This document shows positions 30,213 through 37,997 of a stretch of DNA of 38,561 nucleotides, piece by piece (position 1 is the first letter of the stretch; each line of letters begins with the position of its first letter). This DNA comes from UMGS902 sp045538895 (GTDB lineage Bacteria > Bacillota > Clostridia > Oscillospirales > CAG-272): positions 1 through 38,561 of the forward strand of contig JAZQEH010000001.1 of assembly GCA_045538895.1 (NCBI GenBank), in the 5' to 3' direction. The translations under genes and the position numbers were made by a program. The notes beneath the pieces were generated by a model. It was given only the letters and a program-made list of their open reading frames with translations, made no database searches and was not told the origin of the DNA.

Positions 30213-31172
30213 ATGAAAACAATTGGTGTACTTACAAGCGGAGGAGATGCTCCCGGCATGAATGCCGCTGTCCGATCTATTGTCCGAAGCGCTGAGTCTA
30301 AAGGTATGACAGTAAAAGGCGTTATGAGAGGATATAACGGCTTGATAGAGAATAATATTGTTGATTTGGATATTCGTTCTGTATCTGATATTATTCAGCG
30401 TGGCGGTACGGCTTTGTTTACCGCACGTTGCCCTAAATTTAAAACAGAAGAAGGCATTCGTGAGGCAATTGAGAGCTGCAAGGCGAATGGCATAGAAGGA
30501 CTTGTTGTTATAGGCGGCGATGGTTCATTCCGGGGTGCAAGAGACCTCTCGCTTGGTGGCATTCCTTGTATCGGTATACCGGGTACTATCGATAACGATA
30601 TCGCATCAACCGAATATACTATAGGTTTTGATACAGCAATGAATACTGTTGTGGAAATGGTGGATAAGCTTCGTGATACTGCTTGCTCTCATGACCGCTG
30701 CAGCGTTGTGGAAGTAATGGGACACGGCGCAGGAGATCTCGCCCTTATGTGCGGTTTGGCTGTCGGTGCTACTTCCATTGTAGTACCTGAGAAAGAGTAT
30801 GATTCTGCCAAGATTATTGAAAAAATTCATGCTACTCAGAAGCGCGGAAGAAACCACTTTATTGTAATCGTTTCAGAGGGACTTTGCGATGTAAGAGAAC
30901 TTGCAAAAGAAATAGAAACTGCTACAGGAATAGAAAGCCGAGCAACAATTCTTGGGCACATTCAACGTGGAGGAAGCCCTACTTTGCGTGATAGAGTAGT
31001 CGCATCCAAAATGGGATATGCTGCAGTTGAACTTCTCAGCCGGGGAATTGGCAACCGCGTAATTGCTTTAAAAGACAACAAAATTGTTGACTATGATATT
31101 TTCGAGGCACTCAATATGCCAAAGATGTTTGATGAAGAAACGTATTTGCTTGCGGATACTATTTCAAGCTAA
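30213..31172 (+). CDS. pfkA: ATP-dependent 6-phosphofructokinase
   Basis: The 319-residue enzyme phosphorylates fructose-6-phosphate to the 1,6-bisphosphate. It shows TSGGDAPGMNAAVR at the N-terminus, VVIGGDGSFRGA near residue 100, the catalytic GTIDNDI at about 124-130, and ILGHIQRGGSPT. The GGDGS sequence favours ATP over pyrophosphate as donor. Length matches bacterial PfkA. It is the last gene of the adhE/hydrogenase run, 19 bases after the hydrogenase, and is followed by a terminator. Its presence ties glycolytic flux to the same transcript as ethanol and H2 metabolism. Confidence 0.95.
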   Translation: MKTIGVLTSGGDAPGMNAAVRSIVRSAESKGMTVKGVMRGYNGLIENNIVDLDIRSVSDIIQRGGTALFTARCPKFKTEEGIREAIESCKANGIEGLVVIGGDGSFRGARDLSLGGIPCIGIPGTIDNDIASTEYTIGFDTAMNTVVEMVDKLRDTACSHDRCSVVEVMGHGAGDLALMCGLAVGATSIVVPEKEYDSAKIIEKIHATQKRGRNHFIVIVSEGLCDVRELAKEIETATGIESRATILGHIQRGGSPTLRDRVVASKMGYAAVELLSRGIGNRVIALKDNKIVDYDIFEALNMPKMFDEETYLLADTISS

Positions 31173-31216
31173 TTGAGAGATACAAATAAATGTAAGAGAC
31201 GGCAAATAATAAAATT

Positions 31217-31250
31217 AACCTCGGTTGACTTGTTCGGCCGAGGTTTTGTC
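31217..31250 (+). terminator. Terminator of the adhE-hydrogenase-pfkA run
   Basis: An 8-bp perfect stem AACCTCGG (31217-31224) with CCGAGGTT (31238-31245), followed by TTGTCT. It begins 44 bases after the pfkA stop. The T-run is short. Confidence 0.7.
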
Positions 31251-31290
31251 TATGGCGAGGATGTGTGCAGCAAGATAATATAGATGTGAG

Positions 31291-31578
31291 CATCCCGCAG
31301 TTACATGGACAAGTTTGTTGCAGAAGACAAGAGGTTGTCCCTATATAACGGGACAAGATTGTTAGGTTGTCCAAGTTGTCCCAAGAGCTTGTCCAAGTCC
31401 AAACGCTTGTAAACATTGAGGTTGCGGAAGATTTGGGACAAGCGGGACAAGAATAAACCTATAGAGGTATTTATTTAAAAATATATAAGAAAATGGTCGC
31501 AATATATGTATACACGCGCATATAGGAAACTCAAGTCCAAACTGTCCACTTGTCCAAAAATATTACAAGGGCGGGATG
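31291..31578. repeat. Direct repeat unit, copy 1 (353-bp spacing)
   Basis: The 288-bp unit is bounded by CATCCCGC (31291-31298) and its exact complement GCGGGATG (31571-31578). Inside are many TGTCC/GGACA motifs, often as TTGTCCAAG, and A/T-rich palindromic bits such as CTATATAACGGG. No coding frame is convincing. Position by position it matches copy 2 at an offset of 353 bases, with an identical stretch from 31495 to 31530 (36 bases). Iteron-like or recombinase-binding function is possible. Confidence 0.85.
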
Positions 31579-31643
31579 TAAAACTGCATTTTAAAAGCTG
31601 AAATGGAACTACTGCTTTTTATGCTTCATAACATAGACACGAG

Positions 31644-31931
31644 CATCCCGCATTCATATGGACGAATTTGTTGTATTGGACAATCCGTTCACCATATATA
31701 ACAGGGCGTGCTTGTCAGCCTGTCCAAGCCGTCCTGTATTTTTGTCCATAGTCCTAACTCTTGCAAACATTGAGGTTTCGGCAGATTTGGACAAGTAGGA
31801 CAAGAATAATCCTATATAGGTATATATTTAAAATACATAAGGAAGGTGGTCGCAATATATGTATACACGCGCATATAGGAAACCTAAGTCCAAACCGTCC
31901 ATTCGTCCCAAAGCATTATAAGAGCGGGATG
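31644..31931. repeat. Direct repeat unit, copy 2 (353-bp spacing)
   Basis: The second unit has the same 8-bp inverted ends, CATCCCGC (31644-31651) and GCGGGATG (31924-31931), and the same internal order of TGTCC/GGACA motifs, but is diverged. It carries the palindrome CCTATATAGG (31811-31820) where copy 1 reads CCTATAGAGG. The similarity runs a little beyond the ends into AAAAC-GCATTTT on the right. The two copies are 65 bases apart. Confidence 0.85.
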
Positions 31932-31972
31932 TAAAACCGCATTTTTAAAACCGAAATGTTGCTATCAATTTC

Positions 31973-32012
31973 AAGCTTCATATGCTTCATGCATATGGGG
32001 CTTTTCTTTTTT
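31973..32012 (+). terminator. Terminator-like hairpin after repeat copy 2
   Basis: AAGC (31973) pairs with GCTT (to 32003) and CATATGC (31979-31985) with GCATATG (31991-31997); a T-rich tail TTTTCTTTTTT follows. No protein gene precedes it on this strand, so it could end an untranslated RNA from the repeat region. Confidence 0.55.
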
Positions 32013-32157
32013 AATAAAAAATTTTTGTTTTTTTCGTCAAAATGCAATATTTTCCCTCGGTGGAAAAGTGAAGGGGTTTGAGCGATGAGCAACACATAAA
32101 GCACAGAAATAAGGAGATATTGTAAAAAAACTTCAACTTTTTTCGAAATTTTATAGC

Positions 32158-32256
32158 CCAAATCGCACCCTCGTGACCAGTGGTATAGTGAGGGGGCAAA
32201 TATTTTTAAAAAATTCGTCCAAAACGCACTCTTGTGTCCATTAAGTAATAGAGTGG
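32158..32256. repeat. Pair of diverged short repeats with internal dyads
   Basis: Copy A begins CCAAATCGCACCCTCGTG at 32158 and copy B begins CCAAAACGCACTCTTGTG at 32219, 61 bases apart. Both continue for about 38 bases and contain an internal dyad (CCCTC...GAGGG in A, CACTCT...AGAGTG in B). They lie between the long repeats and the recombinase genes. Size and symmetry would suit binding sites for a serine recombinase or a replication/regulatory protein. Confidence 0.5.
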
Positions 32257-32391
32257 TGTGGTGAGCGGTATAAACGGGGTGGGGGGAGGTCAAATCTCTA
32301 CGACTTTTCCCTCGCACAACGGGCGTGGGGGCTCACGCAGAGAATTCCAAAATCAAAAGGGGTATTGACCCACAAAAGCAAAGGAGAACAT

Positions 32392-32766
32392 ATGAAACTA
32401 CAACAAAAAATTGCAATCAACAATATGAGGCTTGAGGGATGTAGTTCCGCAAGTATCGCAGCCAAGCTCGGTTTGCCAGCCGGGACCGTGCGTTCGTACA
32501 TACATCGGAATGCAAAAAGCTCCGATGCCAAGCTTTGCAAGCAATGCGGTAAGGTTATAACGGATATTCCGAAAGGCAGAGAGAAAAAGTTTTGCTCGGA
32601 CTCTTGCCGAATGCTCTGGTGGAACAGTCATCAGAAAACCGTGAACCGCAAAGCTTACTATAATCTCAAGTGCAACTATTGCGGAAAGGAGTTTGAAAGC
32701 TATGGCAACAAAAATCGCAAGTACTGCTGCCGAGCCTGCTATATTGCAGCAAGACAGGCAGGATAA
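32392..32766 (+). CDS. HTH plus zinc-ribbon protein of the recombinase island
   Basis: The 124-residue protein has an N-terminal helix-turn-helix (MRLEGCSSASIAAKLGLPAG, then TVRSYIHR) like sigma-70 region 4 or resolvase HTHs. Two CxxC-type zinc motifs follow: CKQCGKVI...KFCSDSCR and CNYCGKEF...KYCCRACY. Similar small proteins often precede large serine recombinase genes in clostridial elements and may act as accessory or regulatory DNA-binding proteins. The ATG at 32392 follows AAAGGAG; an in-frame start upstream lacks such a site. The next gene overlaps its 3' end. Confidence 0.8.
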   Translation: MKLQQKIAINNMRLEGCSSASIAAKLGLPAGTVRSYIHRNAKSSDAKLCKQCGKVITDIPKGREKKFCSDSCRMLWWNSHQKTVNRKAYYNLKCNYCGKEFESYGNKNRKYCCRACYIAARQAG

Positions 32767-32929
32767 ATATGCACCATGCAATATGATGCTGTACCGTACA
32801 TCGCTTGCTCTTTTGAAAAGCCTGTGGGATAACGGCACATTTACCGAGAGCGAGTATAAGAAAATGCGAAAAATACTAACCAAAAAGTACGGCTTATCTT
32901 CGTGCAGTATATTTGCCGAAATCGCTTGA
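32702..32929 (+). CDS. Small SHOCT-like protein of the recombinase island
   Basis: The 75-residue product starts in another frame inside the previous gene (65-base overlap) and ends 58 bases before the recombinase gene. Its second half, LALLKSLWDNGTFTESEYKK, then MRKILTKKYGL, resembles the SHOCT-type short C-terminal helix pair (small product with a GxxTxxEY pattern). Such tiny genes commonly sit before serine recombinases in Firmicute elements. The start is uncertain: ATG 32702 has AAGGAG about 11 bases upstream, but an internal ATG near 32783 (MMLYRTSLALL) is also possible. Confidence 0.6.
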   Translation: MATKIASTAAEPAILQQDRQDKYAPCNMMLYRTSLALLKSLWDNGTFTESEYKKMRKILTKKYGLSSCSIFAEIA

Positions 32930-32987
32930 TATATACCCTACATAGAGCGAATATGTAATGACCTTAATTGATACAAAGGAGAAAGAA

Positions 32988-34208
32988 ATGGAACGAAAAG
33001 TTACGCAAGTGCAGTTTGCACCGATAGCACCGAAGCGAAAACGAGTTGCCGCTTATGCAAGGGTTTCTTCGGGTAAGGAAGCAATGCTTTACTCGCTTTC
33101 GGCACAGGTAAGCTACTATGCAAAGCTGATACAGAGCAACACCGCATGGAAGTATGTCGGTGTGTATGCAGATGAAGCTTTGAGCGGTACGAAAGATGAG
33201 CGTGAGAATTTTCAAAGACTCATTGCAGACTGTAAAAACGGCAAGATAGATATGGTCATTACAAAGTCGATCTCAAGATTTGCAAGGAACACGGTTACAT
33301 TACTTGAAACCGTGCGGGAACTTAAAAGTATCGGTGTGGATGTATACTTTGAAGAGCAGAACATCCATACCGCAAGTGCTGACGGTGAACTTATGCTCAC
33401 GATACTTGCATCCTATGCTCAAGAGGAAAGTTTGTCGGCAAGCGAAAATCAAAAATGGCGAGTGAAACGAAACTTTGAAAACGGAAAGCCGTGGAGTGCA
33501 AGGATGCTCGGTTACAGATATGAGAACGGCAAGTTCGTCATAGTTCCAAAGGAAGCCGAGGTGGTAAAACGCATATACCGAGATTACCTTTCGGGTATGG
33601 GTGCAGAGAGTATAATGAAAACACTCGCCGCCGAGGGGCTAACTTCTCGATTCGGCAAGCCGTTTTGTAAAAACAGTATTATAAACATTTTGCGGAACTA
33701 CGCCTACACGGGAAGTCTTATGCTTCATACTACATATCGGGATAATCACCTTGCAAAACGCAAAACCAAGAACCTCGGTGAACTGCCAAAGTACCATGTA
33801 GAGAACTGCCATGAGCCTATCATTGATATAGGTACGTATAACTCGGTACAAACAGAAATGAAAAAGCGAAGCGAGAAGTTCACCATATCCGAGCCGAAGA
33901 AAACATATCCGTTTACGGGAATCATCACCTGCTCGGAGTGCGGTAAGCACTACCGCAGAAAAACTGCAAGGGGAAAGCCGATATGGATATGCCCGACATA
34001 CAACACCTACGGCAAGGCTGCATGTGCATCCAAAGCGATTCCCGAAGATACCTTGCTTGCACTTGCAGACGAGGTAGGCGGTATCGGTGAAATAACGGAA
34101 ATAAGAGCCGAGGAAGATAACACGCTCGCATTTATACTAAAAAGCGGAGAAAGAACAGTTAAATCACTGCAAACGCTCAAGAAAGGGGTAAAGAAATGCC
34201 AAAGGTAA
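32988..34208 (+). CDS. Large serine recombinase (first of a tandem pair)
   Basis: The 406-residue protein has a resolvase catalytic domain with the nucleophile Ser27 in AAYARVSSGKE, and ITKSISRFARNTVTLL. A recombinase domain follows (from about 170, GYRYENGKFVIVPKEAEVV), then a zinc ribbon (CSECGKHYRRK...WICPTY...AC). It is on the short side for a large serine recombinase and lacks the long C-terminal coiled coil of its neighbour. AAAGGAG precedes the ATG at 32988; an ATG further up is not supported. Its end overlaps the next recombinase gene by 13 bases, so the two are co-translated and may act together, like CcrA/CcrB. Confidence 0.92.
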   Translation: MERKVTQVQFAPIAPKRKRVAAYARVSSGKEAMLYSLSAQVSYYAKLIQSNTAWKYVGVYADEALSGTKDERENFQRLIADCKNGKIDMVITKSISRFARNTVTLLETVRELKSIGVDVYFEEQNIHTASADGELMLTILASYAQEESLSASENQKWRVKRNFENGKPWSARMLGYRYENGKFVIVPKEAEVVKRIYRDYLSGMGAESIMKTLAAEGLTSRFGKPFCKNSIINILRNYAYTGSLMLHTTYRDNHLAKRKTKNLGELPKYHVENCHEPIIDIGTYNSVQTEMKKRSEKFTISEPKKTYPFTGIITCSECGKHYRRKTARGKPIWICPTYNTYGKAACASKAIPEDTLLALADEVGGIGEITEIRAEEDNTLAFILKSGERTVKSLQTLKKGVKKCQR

Positions 34209-35779
34209 CAGTAATACCTGCAACGAAGAATATACATACAAATGAAGCCAAAGCTTCTACGGCCAAGCGCAAGGTCGCGGGGTATGCCAGAGTTTCCACA
34301 GATAGCGATGAGCAGTTTACAAGCTATGCTGCACAGGTGGACTACTATACTACATATATTCAAAGTCGCCCCGAATGGGAGTTTGTAGAGGTTTATACAG
34401 ACGAGGGCATCTCCGCTTTGAATACCAAAAAGCGCGACGGCTTTAACAGAATGATAGATGATGCGTTAAACGGCAAAATTGACCTCATAGTGACAAAGTC
34501 GGTCAGTCGCTTCGCGAGGAATACCGTTGACAGTTTAACAACCGTTAGAAAACTGAAAGACAAGGGCGTTGAGGTCTATTTTGAAAAAGAAAACATATGG
34601 ACTCTTGACTCAAAGGGCGAACTTCTTATAACCATAATGTCAAGCCTTGCACAAGAAGAGAGCCGTTCCATTTCGGAGAACGTTACATGGGGACAAAGAA
34701 AACGCTTCGCAGACGGCAAGGTCAGCGTTCCGTACAAGCAGTTCCTTGGGTATAAAAAAGGAGCGAACGGTCTGCCCGAGATAATTCCCGAAGAAGCAGT
34801 AACCGTTCGCAGTATATACAGAATGCTTATGGAGGGAATGTCCGCAGGTGCAATTGCCAAGCACCTAACCGAAAGTGCAGTGCCTACACCGTCAGGTAAA
34901 CAAAAGTGGCAACGGGCGACAATAGAAAGTATTTTGCAAAACGAGAAGTACAAGGGTGCCGCCCTTTTGCAAAAGAAGTATACCGTGGACTTTCTGCAGA
35001 AAAAGATGAAAGTCAATGAGGGCGAAGTTCCGCAGTATTATGTTGAGCATAGCCACCCTGCGATTATTGCACCCGAGGAGTGGGAGATGGTGCAACTTGA
35101 GATAAAACGCAGGAAAAGTAGCGGCAGACGAACAATTTGCAATAGTCCCTTTGCCGGCAAGCTTATCTGCGGTGATTGCGGTGAGATATTCGGCTCAAAG
35201 GTATGGCACTCTACAAGCAAATACCGCCGTACCATTTGGCAGTGCAATGCCAAGTTCAAGGGCGACAATAAATGCACCACTCCGCATTTGTATGAGGATG
35301 AGATAAAGACGCTATTTGTAAAGGCTTTAAGCAAACTTCTTGTTGACCGCAGTGCTCTCTTTGAGGACGGCATGCTTATCCGTAAAACGCTTATGGATAT
35401 GACCGAGATAGATGCTGAATGTGATGAGCTTCTCAGTGAGATGGAAGTAACGGCGGTGCTTATGCAAAAGTGCATAGACGAAAATGCTGCAAATGCGATA
35501 GACCAGGAGGAGTATGCAAGCAAGTTTTCTGCACTTACGGAAAAGCATGAAAAACTGAAAAGCCGATATGATGCTTTGCTAAAACAATGTGAACGCCGCC
35601 TTGGGCAAGCGGACATTCTCGGCGGATTCCTCTTTGCCATAAAAGAGATCGATATGCTGCAACTTGAGTTCAGCCCCACCCTTTGGCATACCACTGTTGA
35701 CCATGTAACTGTGTATGCGGATGAAAGACTTGTGTTTAAGTTTAGGAATGGTAATGAGGTTGAGGTGAGGAGTGTTTGA
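34196..35779 (+). CDS. Large serine recombinase (second of a tandem pair)
   Basis: The 527-residue protein has the catalytic Ser34 in GYARVSTDSDEQ, VTKSVSRFARNTVDSL, a recombinase domain (from about 185), and a zinc ribbon (CGDCGEIFGSK...WQCNAKF...C). A charged coiled-coil region follows (EYASKFSALTEKHEKLKSRY). Such enzymes integrate, excise or invert DNA between att sites. The coiled coil is the part that controls direction in related integrases. It overlaps the first recombinase by 13 bases. No phage structural or conjugation genes occur nearby, so the pair may belong to a small element or a decayed one. Confidence 0.93.
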   Translation: MPKVTVIPATKNIHTNEAKASTAKRKVAGYARVSTDSDEQFTSYAAQVDYYTTYIQSRPEWEFVEVYTDEGISALNTKKRDGFNRMIDDALNGKIDLIVTKSVSRFARNTVDSLTTVRKLKDKGVEVYFEKENIWTLDSKGELLITIMSSLAQEESRSISENVTWGQRKRFADGKVSVPYKQFLGYKKGANGLPEIIPEEAVTVRSIYRMLMEGMSAGAIAKHLTESAVPTPSGKQKWQRATIESILQNEKYKGAALLQKKYTVDFLQKKMKVNEGEVPQYYVEHSHPAIIAPEEWEMVQLEIKRRKSSGRRTICNSPFAGKLICGDCGEIFGSKVWHSTSKYRRTIWQCNAKFKGDNKCTTPHLYEDEIKTLFVKALSKLLVDRSALFEDGMLIRKTLMDMTEIDAECDELLSEMEVTAVLMQKCIDENAANAIDQEEYASKFSALTEKHEKLKSRYDALLKQCERRLGQADILGGFLFAIKEIDMLQLEFSPTLWHTTVDHVTVYADERLVFKFRNGNEVEVRSV

Positions 35780-35782
35780 CTA

Positions 35783-36048
35783 TTGCGGCAAGAAAAGATT
35801 AATGGTATAATTACGGAGGCACTCAATCTCAATATGCAAAGCTACCGAGCATACTACGACGAAATCAATGTGTACAACCCTGATGAAAAGATATATCCCA
35901 AAGCTGCACACCAATCGAGAAATCGAAATATGGTTGACCGAAGCGATTTGGTGGTTTTCTATGTAGAACACGAATACGGTGGAACGTGGCAAACCATGAA
36001 GTATGCAGTAAACCAGAAGAAAAAATAATTAACCTTGTTACGAAATAG
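35783..36048 (+). pseudogene. Truncated, frameshifted SLOG/DUF1273-like gene
   Basis: The frame from TTG 35783 encodes 81 residues ending at a stop at 36026. The part HQSRNRNMVDRSDLVVFYVE followed by YGGTWQTMKYAVNQKKK matches the C-terminal half of DUF1273/SLOG-type proteins, whose N-terminal nucleotide-binding half is absent. The family usually ends in KKxIINL. Here that ending is present one frame over: adding one A to the six-A run at 36020-36025 gives QKKKIINLVTK and a stop at 36048. So it is both N-terminally truncated and frameshifted in a homopolymer. It begins right behind the recombinase gene. Confidence 0.6.
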
Positions 36049-36080
36049 ATTTGATGTATTCTATTTCCTAATCAAAAAAG

Positions 36081-36114
36081 AACTCCTCGCTGCCGCAAGT
36101 GACAGTGAGGAGTT
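36081..36114. terminator. Bidirectional terminator between recombinase island and nitrogen operon
   Basis: A 12-bp stem AACTCCTCGCTG with CAGTGAGGAGTT (one wobble pair). On the minus strand it is followed by CTTTTTTGA and ends the ANTAR/glnA transcript. On the plus strand TTTTG follows. Confidence 0.8.
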
Positions 36115-36145
36115 TTGTGTGATTCATGTAAAAACAAGCACTTAA

Positions 36146-36730
36146 TCATGAATATGTTTTAATAATTTCTTCTGCAACAATTCGCTTTGAAATGCATCGA
36201 TCCATTGCCTGTTTTTCTATGTAGCGATGTGCACCTTGTTCGTCCATTTTAAGTTCGCTGATAAGTAGCCATTTTGCCCGGTTGACAATACGGATCTCTT
36301 CCATTTTTTCTTCGATGGATAGTGTTTTCTTTTCAGTCTTTCTAAGTTTTTCTCGTGCACTTGAAAGCCAGCTGAGAGCAATTGCCATTGTCGGCTTTGA
36401 GGTTGGCTTTGGAAGCACAAACACACCGTGCTCGGCGACCTTGTCGTAGATTTCTGCTTGAAGTTCCGTGCGTACCATCAAAAGCACAACACTCTCTTTT
36501 GAATCCGCTGTGTCGATTGCAAATCGTGTGCCTACATCATCGGGGAGCGGTGAGTTAATGATAACATAATCAAAAGCACGTTCGGCGAGTGCGCGTTTTG
36601 CGGCACTGATATTTGATACAAAATGAGTTGGCGAATACTTTGAATTAGGGAGCAGATCAGAGAGTGCATCATTAAAGCTTTCTGCCGTCGAAACGATCAG
36701 AACGCTATAAACTCGTTCTTTCAGACTCAT
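36146..36730 (-). CDS. ANTAR-domain antiterminator with pseudo-receiver
   Basis: The 194-residue protein has an N-terminal receiver-like domain and a C-terminal ANTAR RNA-binding domain (EEKMEEIRIVNRAKWLLISE onward, about 139-190). ANTAR proteins bind paired hairpins in nascent RNA and prevent termination, often for nitrogen genes in Clostridia. The receiver is degenerate: the phosphoacceptor is Asn59 (VIINSPLPDD, usually Asp) and the N-terminal acidic pair is missing (LIVSTAES), though the late PKP lysine is kept. Control without phosphorylation is therefore expected. It is the last gene after glnA, with AAAAGGAGGG upstream of its ATG. Confidence 0.9.
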   Translation of the reverse strand: MSLKERVYSVLIVSTAESFNDALSDLLPNSKYSPTHFVSNISAAKRALAERAFDYVIINSPLPDDVGTRFAIDTADSKESVVLLMVRTELQAEIYDKVAEHGVFVLPKPTSKPTMAIALSWLSSAREKLRKTEKKTLSIEEKMEEIRIVNRAKWLLISELKMDEQGAHRYIEKQAMDRCISKRIVAEEIIKTYS

Positions 36731-36765
36731 TTTTGCTCCCCTCCTTTTTGAGCTGCTATTCAGCT

Positions 36766-37977
36766 TTATTTTTTACAGTAGATATCTAAAATTGCTGCAG
36801 GTATGTATTCCTTAATAAAATCACTTGTCGCAGCTGCCTTGCAAGCATCGCATAAACTTGAAGGTAGTTTCTTAAATTTTGCTAAAGTCTCAGCATCGGC
36901 TTTGTACAGGTTAATATTGGCGGCTTCGGGCAAGTCAAGCTTATTTTCAAGTCCGTTCAGTGCAGCATAAATAATAAGTGTAAATGCAAGATACGGATTT
37001 GCCATCGGGTCCGGTGACCGAAGTTCTGCGCGTCGGTATTCACCGACTGCTGCAGGAACACGGACAAGCTGGGAACGGTTTTCACTTGACCATGAAACGT
37101 AGCCGGGAGCTTTATCCATTCCAAAGCGCTTATAGGAATCCTCTGTGGGGTTAAGAAATACAGTCATATCCGTAACCTTATCAAGAACGCCGGCGATCAT
37201 ATAGCGAAGGTTTTCCGAATTGTCGCTCGGTTTGACAGAAACATTGATATGAAATCCGTTGCCGGGTTCATTTTCAAGAGGCTTCGGACTGAAATCCACA
37301 AAAACACCGTTGCGGCGAGCAACTATTTTTACAATTGTCTGGAAAGTCATTGTGTTATCAGCCGCAGTAAGAGGATCGGAGTAGCGGAAGTCGATCTCAT
37401 TCTGCCCGGGACCTTCTTCGTGATGTGAGCTTTCAGGTCGGATGCCCATTTGTTCCAAAGTAAGACAGATTTCGCGGCGAATATTTTCTCCCCTGTCTTC
37501 AGGTGCAAGGTCCATATATCCTGCATCATCGTAAGGGATTTTTGTAGGTTTATTCTTTTCATCAAGCTCAAACAGATAAAACTCCTGCTCGGCACCGAAG
37601 GCAAAGGCATAGCCCGCTTTTTGGGCTTTCTCTACTGCCTTTTTCAGCAGACTTCGAGTATCACATTCAAACGGTGTCCCGTCAGGATAGGAGATACTGC
37701 TAAACATACGAACCACCTTGCCGTGCTCGGGTCTCCACGGTAAAAGCATAAGTGTTTCCGGATCCGGGTGGAGCAAGAGATCGGAGTGCGTTTCATCTCC
37801 AAAACCTGCGATTGCCGAAGCGTCGAAGGCGATGCCGTATTCAAAAGCGCGAGGCAGCTCCTCAGGCATAATTGAGATGTTTTTTTGTTTTCCAAAGACA
37901 TCACAAAAGGCAAGACGAATAAATTTCACATCTTCCTCTTGGACGTATTGCATTACCTCTTCCTTTGAATACTTCAT
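36766..37977 (-). CDS. glnA: Type I glutamine synthetase
   Basis: The enzyme makes glutamine from glutamate, ammonia and ATP. The 403-residue protein has the beta-grasp N-terminus (VKFIRLAFCDVFGKQKNI), FGAEQEFYLFE with metal-binding glutamates, HHEEGPGQNEIDF, the NGFHINVS ATP loop and ENRSQLVRVP near the substrate site. It is shorter than the usual 440-470 residues and ends soon after the barrel. I do not see an adenylylation-type NLY loop; NINLYKAD near the C-terminus resembles that tyrosine region weakly. It is 20 bases after the GXGXG gene and 35 before the ANTAR gene, which probably controls it. Confidence 0.95.
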   Translation of the reverse strand: MKYSKEEVMQYVQEEDVKFIRLAFCDVFGKQKNISIMPEELPRAFEYGIAFDASAIAGFGDETHSDLLLHPDPETLMLLPWRPEHGKVVRMFSSISYPDGTPFECDTRSLLKKAVEKAQKAGYAFAFGAEQEFYLFELDEKNKPTKIPYDDAGYMDLAPEDRGENIRREICLTLEQMGIRPESSHHEEGPGQNEIDFRYSDPLTAADNTMTFQTIVKIVARRNGVFVDFSPKPLENEPGNGFHINVSVKPSDNSENLRYMIAGVLDKVTDMTVFLNPTEDSYKRFGMDKAPGYVSWSSENRSQLVRVPAAVGEYRRAELRSPDPMANPYLAFTLIIYAALNGLENKLDLPEAANINLYKADAETLAKFKKLPSSLCDACKAAATSDFIKEYIPAAILDIYCKK

Positions 37978-37997
37978 ATTATCCTACCTACTTTCTT

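Noticed and set aside
31250..31945. CRISPR array
   Set aside because: Only two long diverged units are present, with no short regular repeats and unique spacers, and no cas genes.
31916..32317. 133-codon minus-strand frame in the repeat region
   Set aside because: It is low-complexity, has no ribosome-binding site I trust, and overlaps hairpins and repeats. Probably not a gene.
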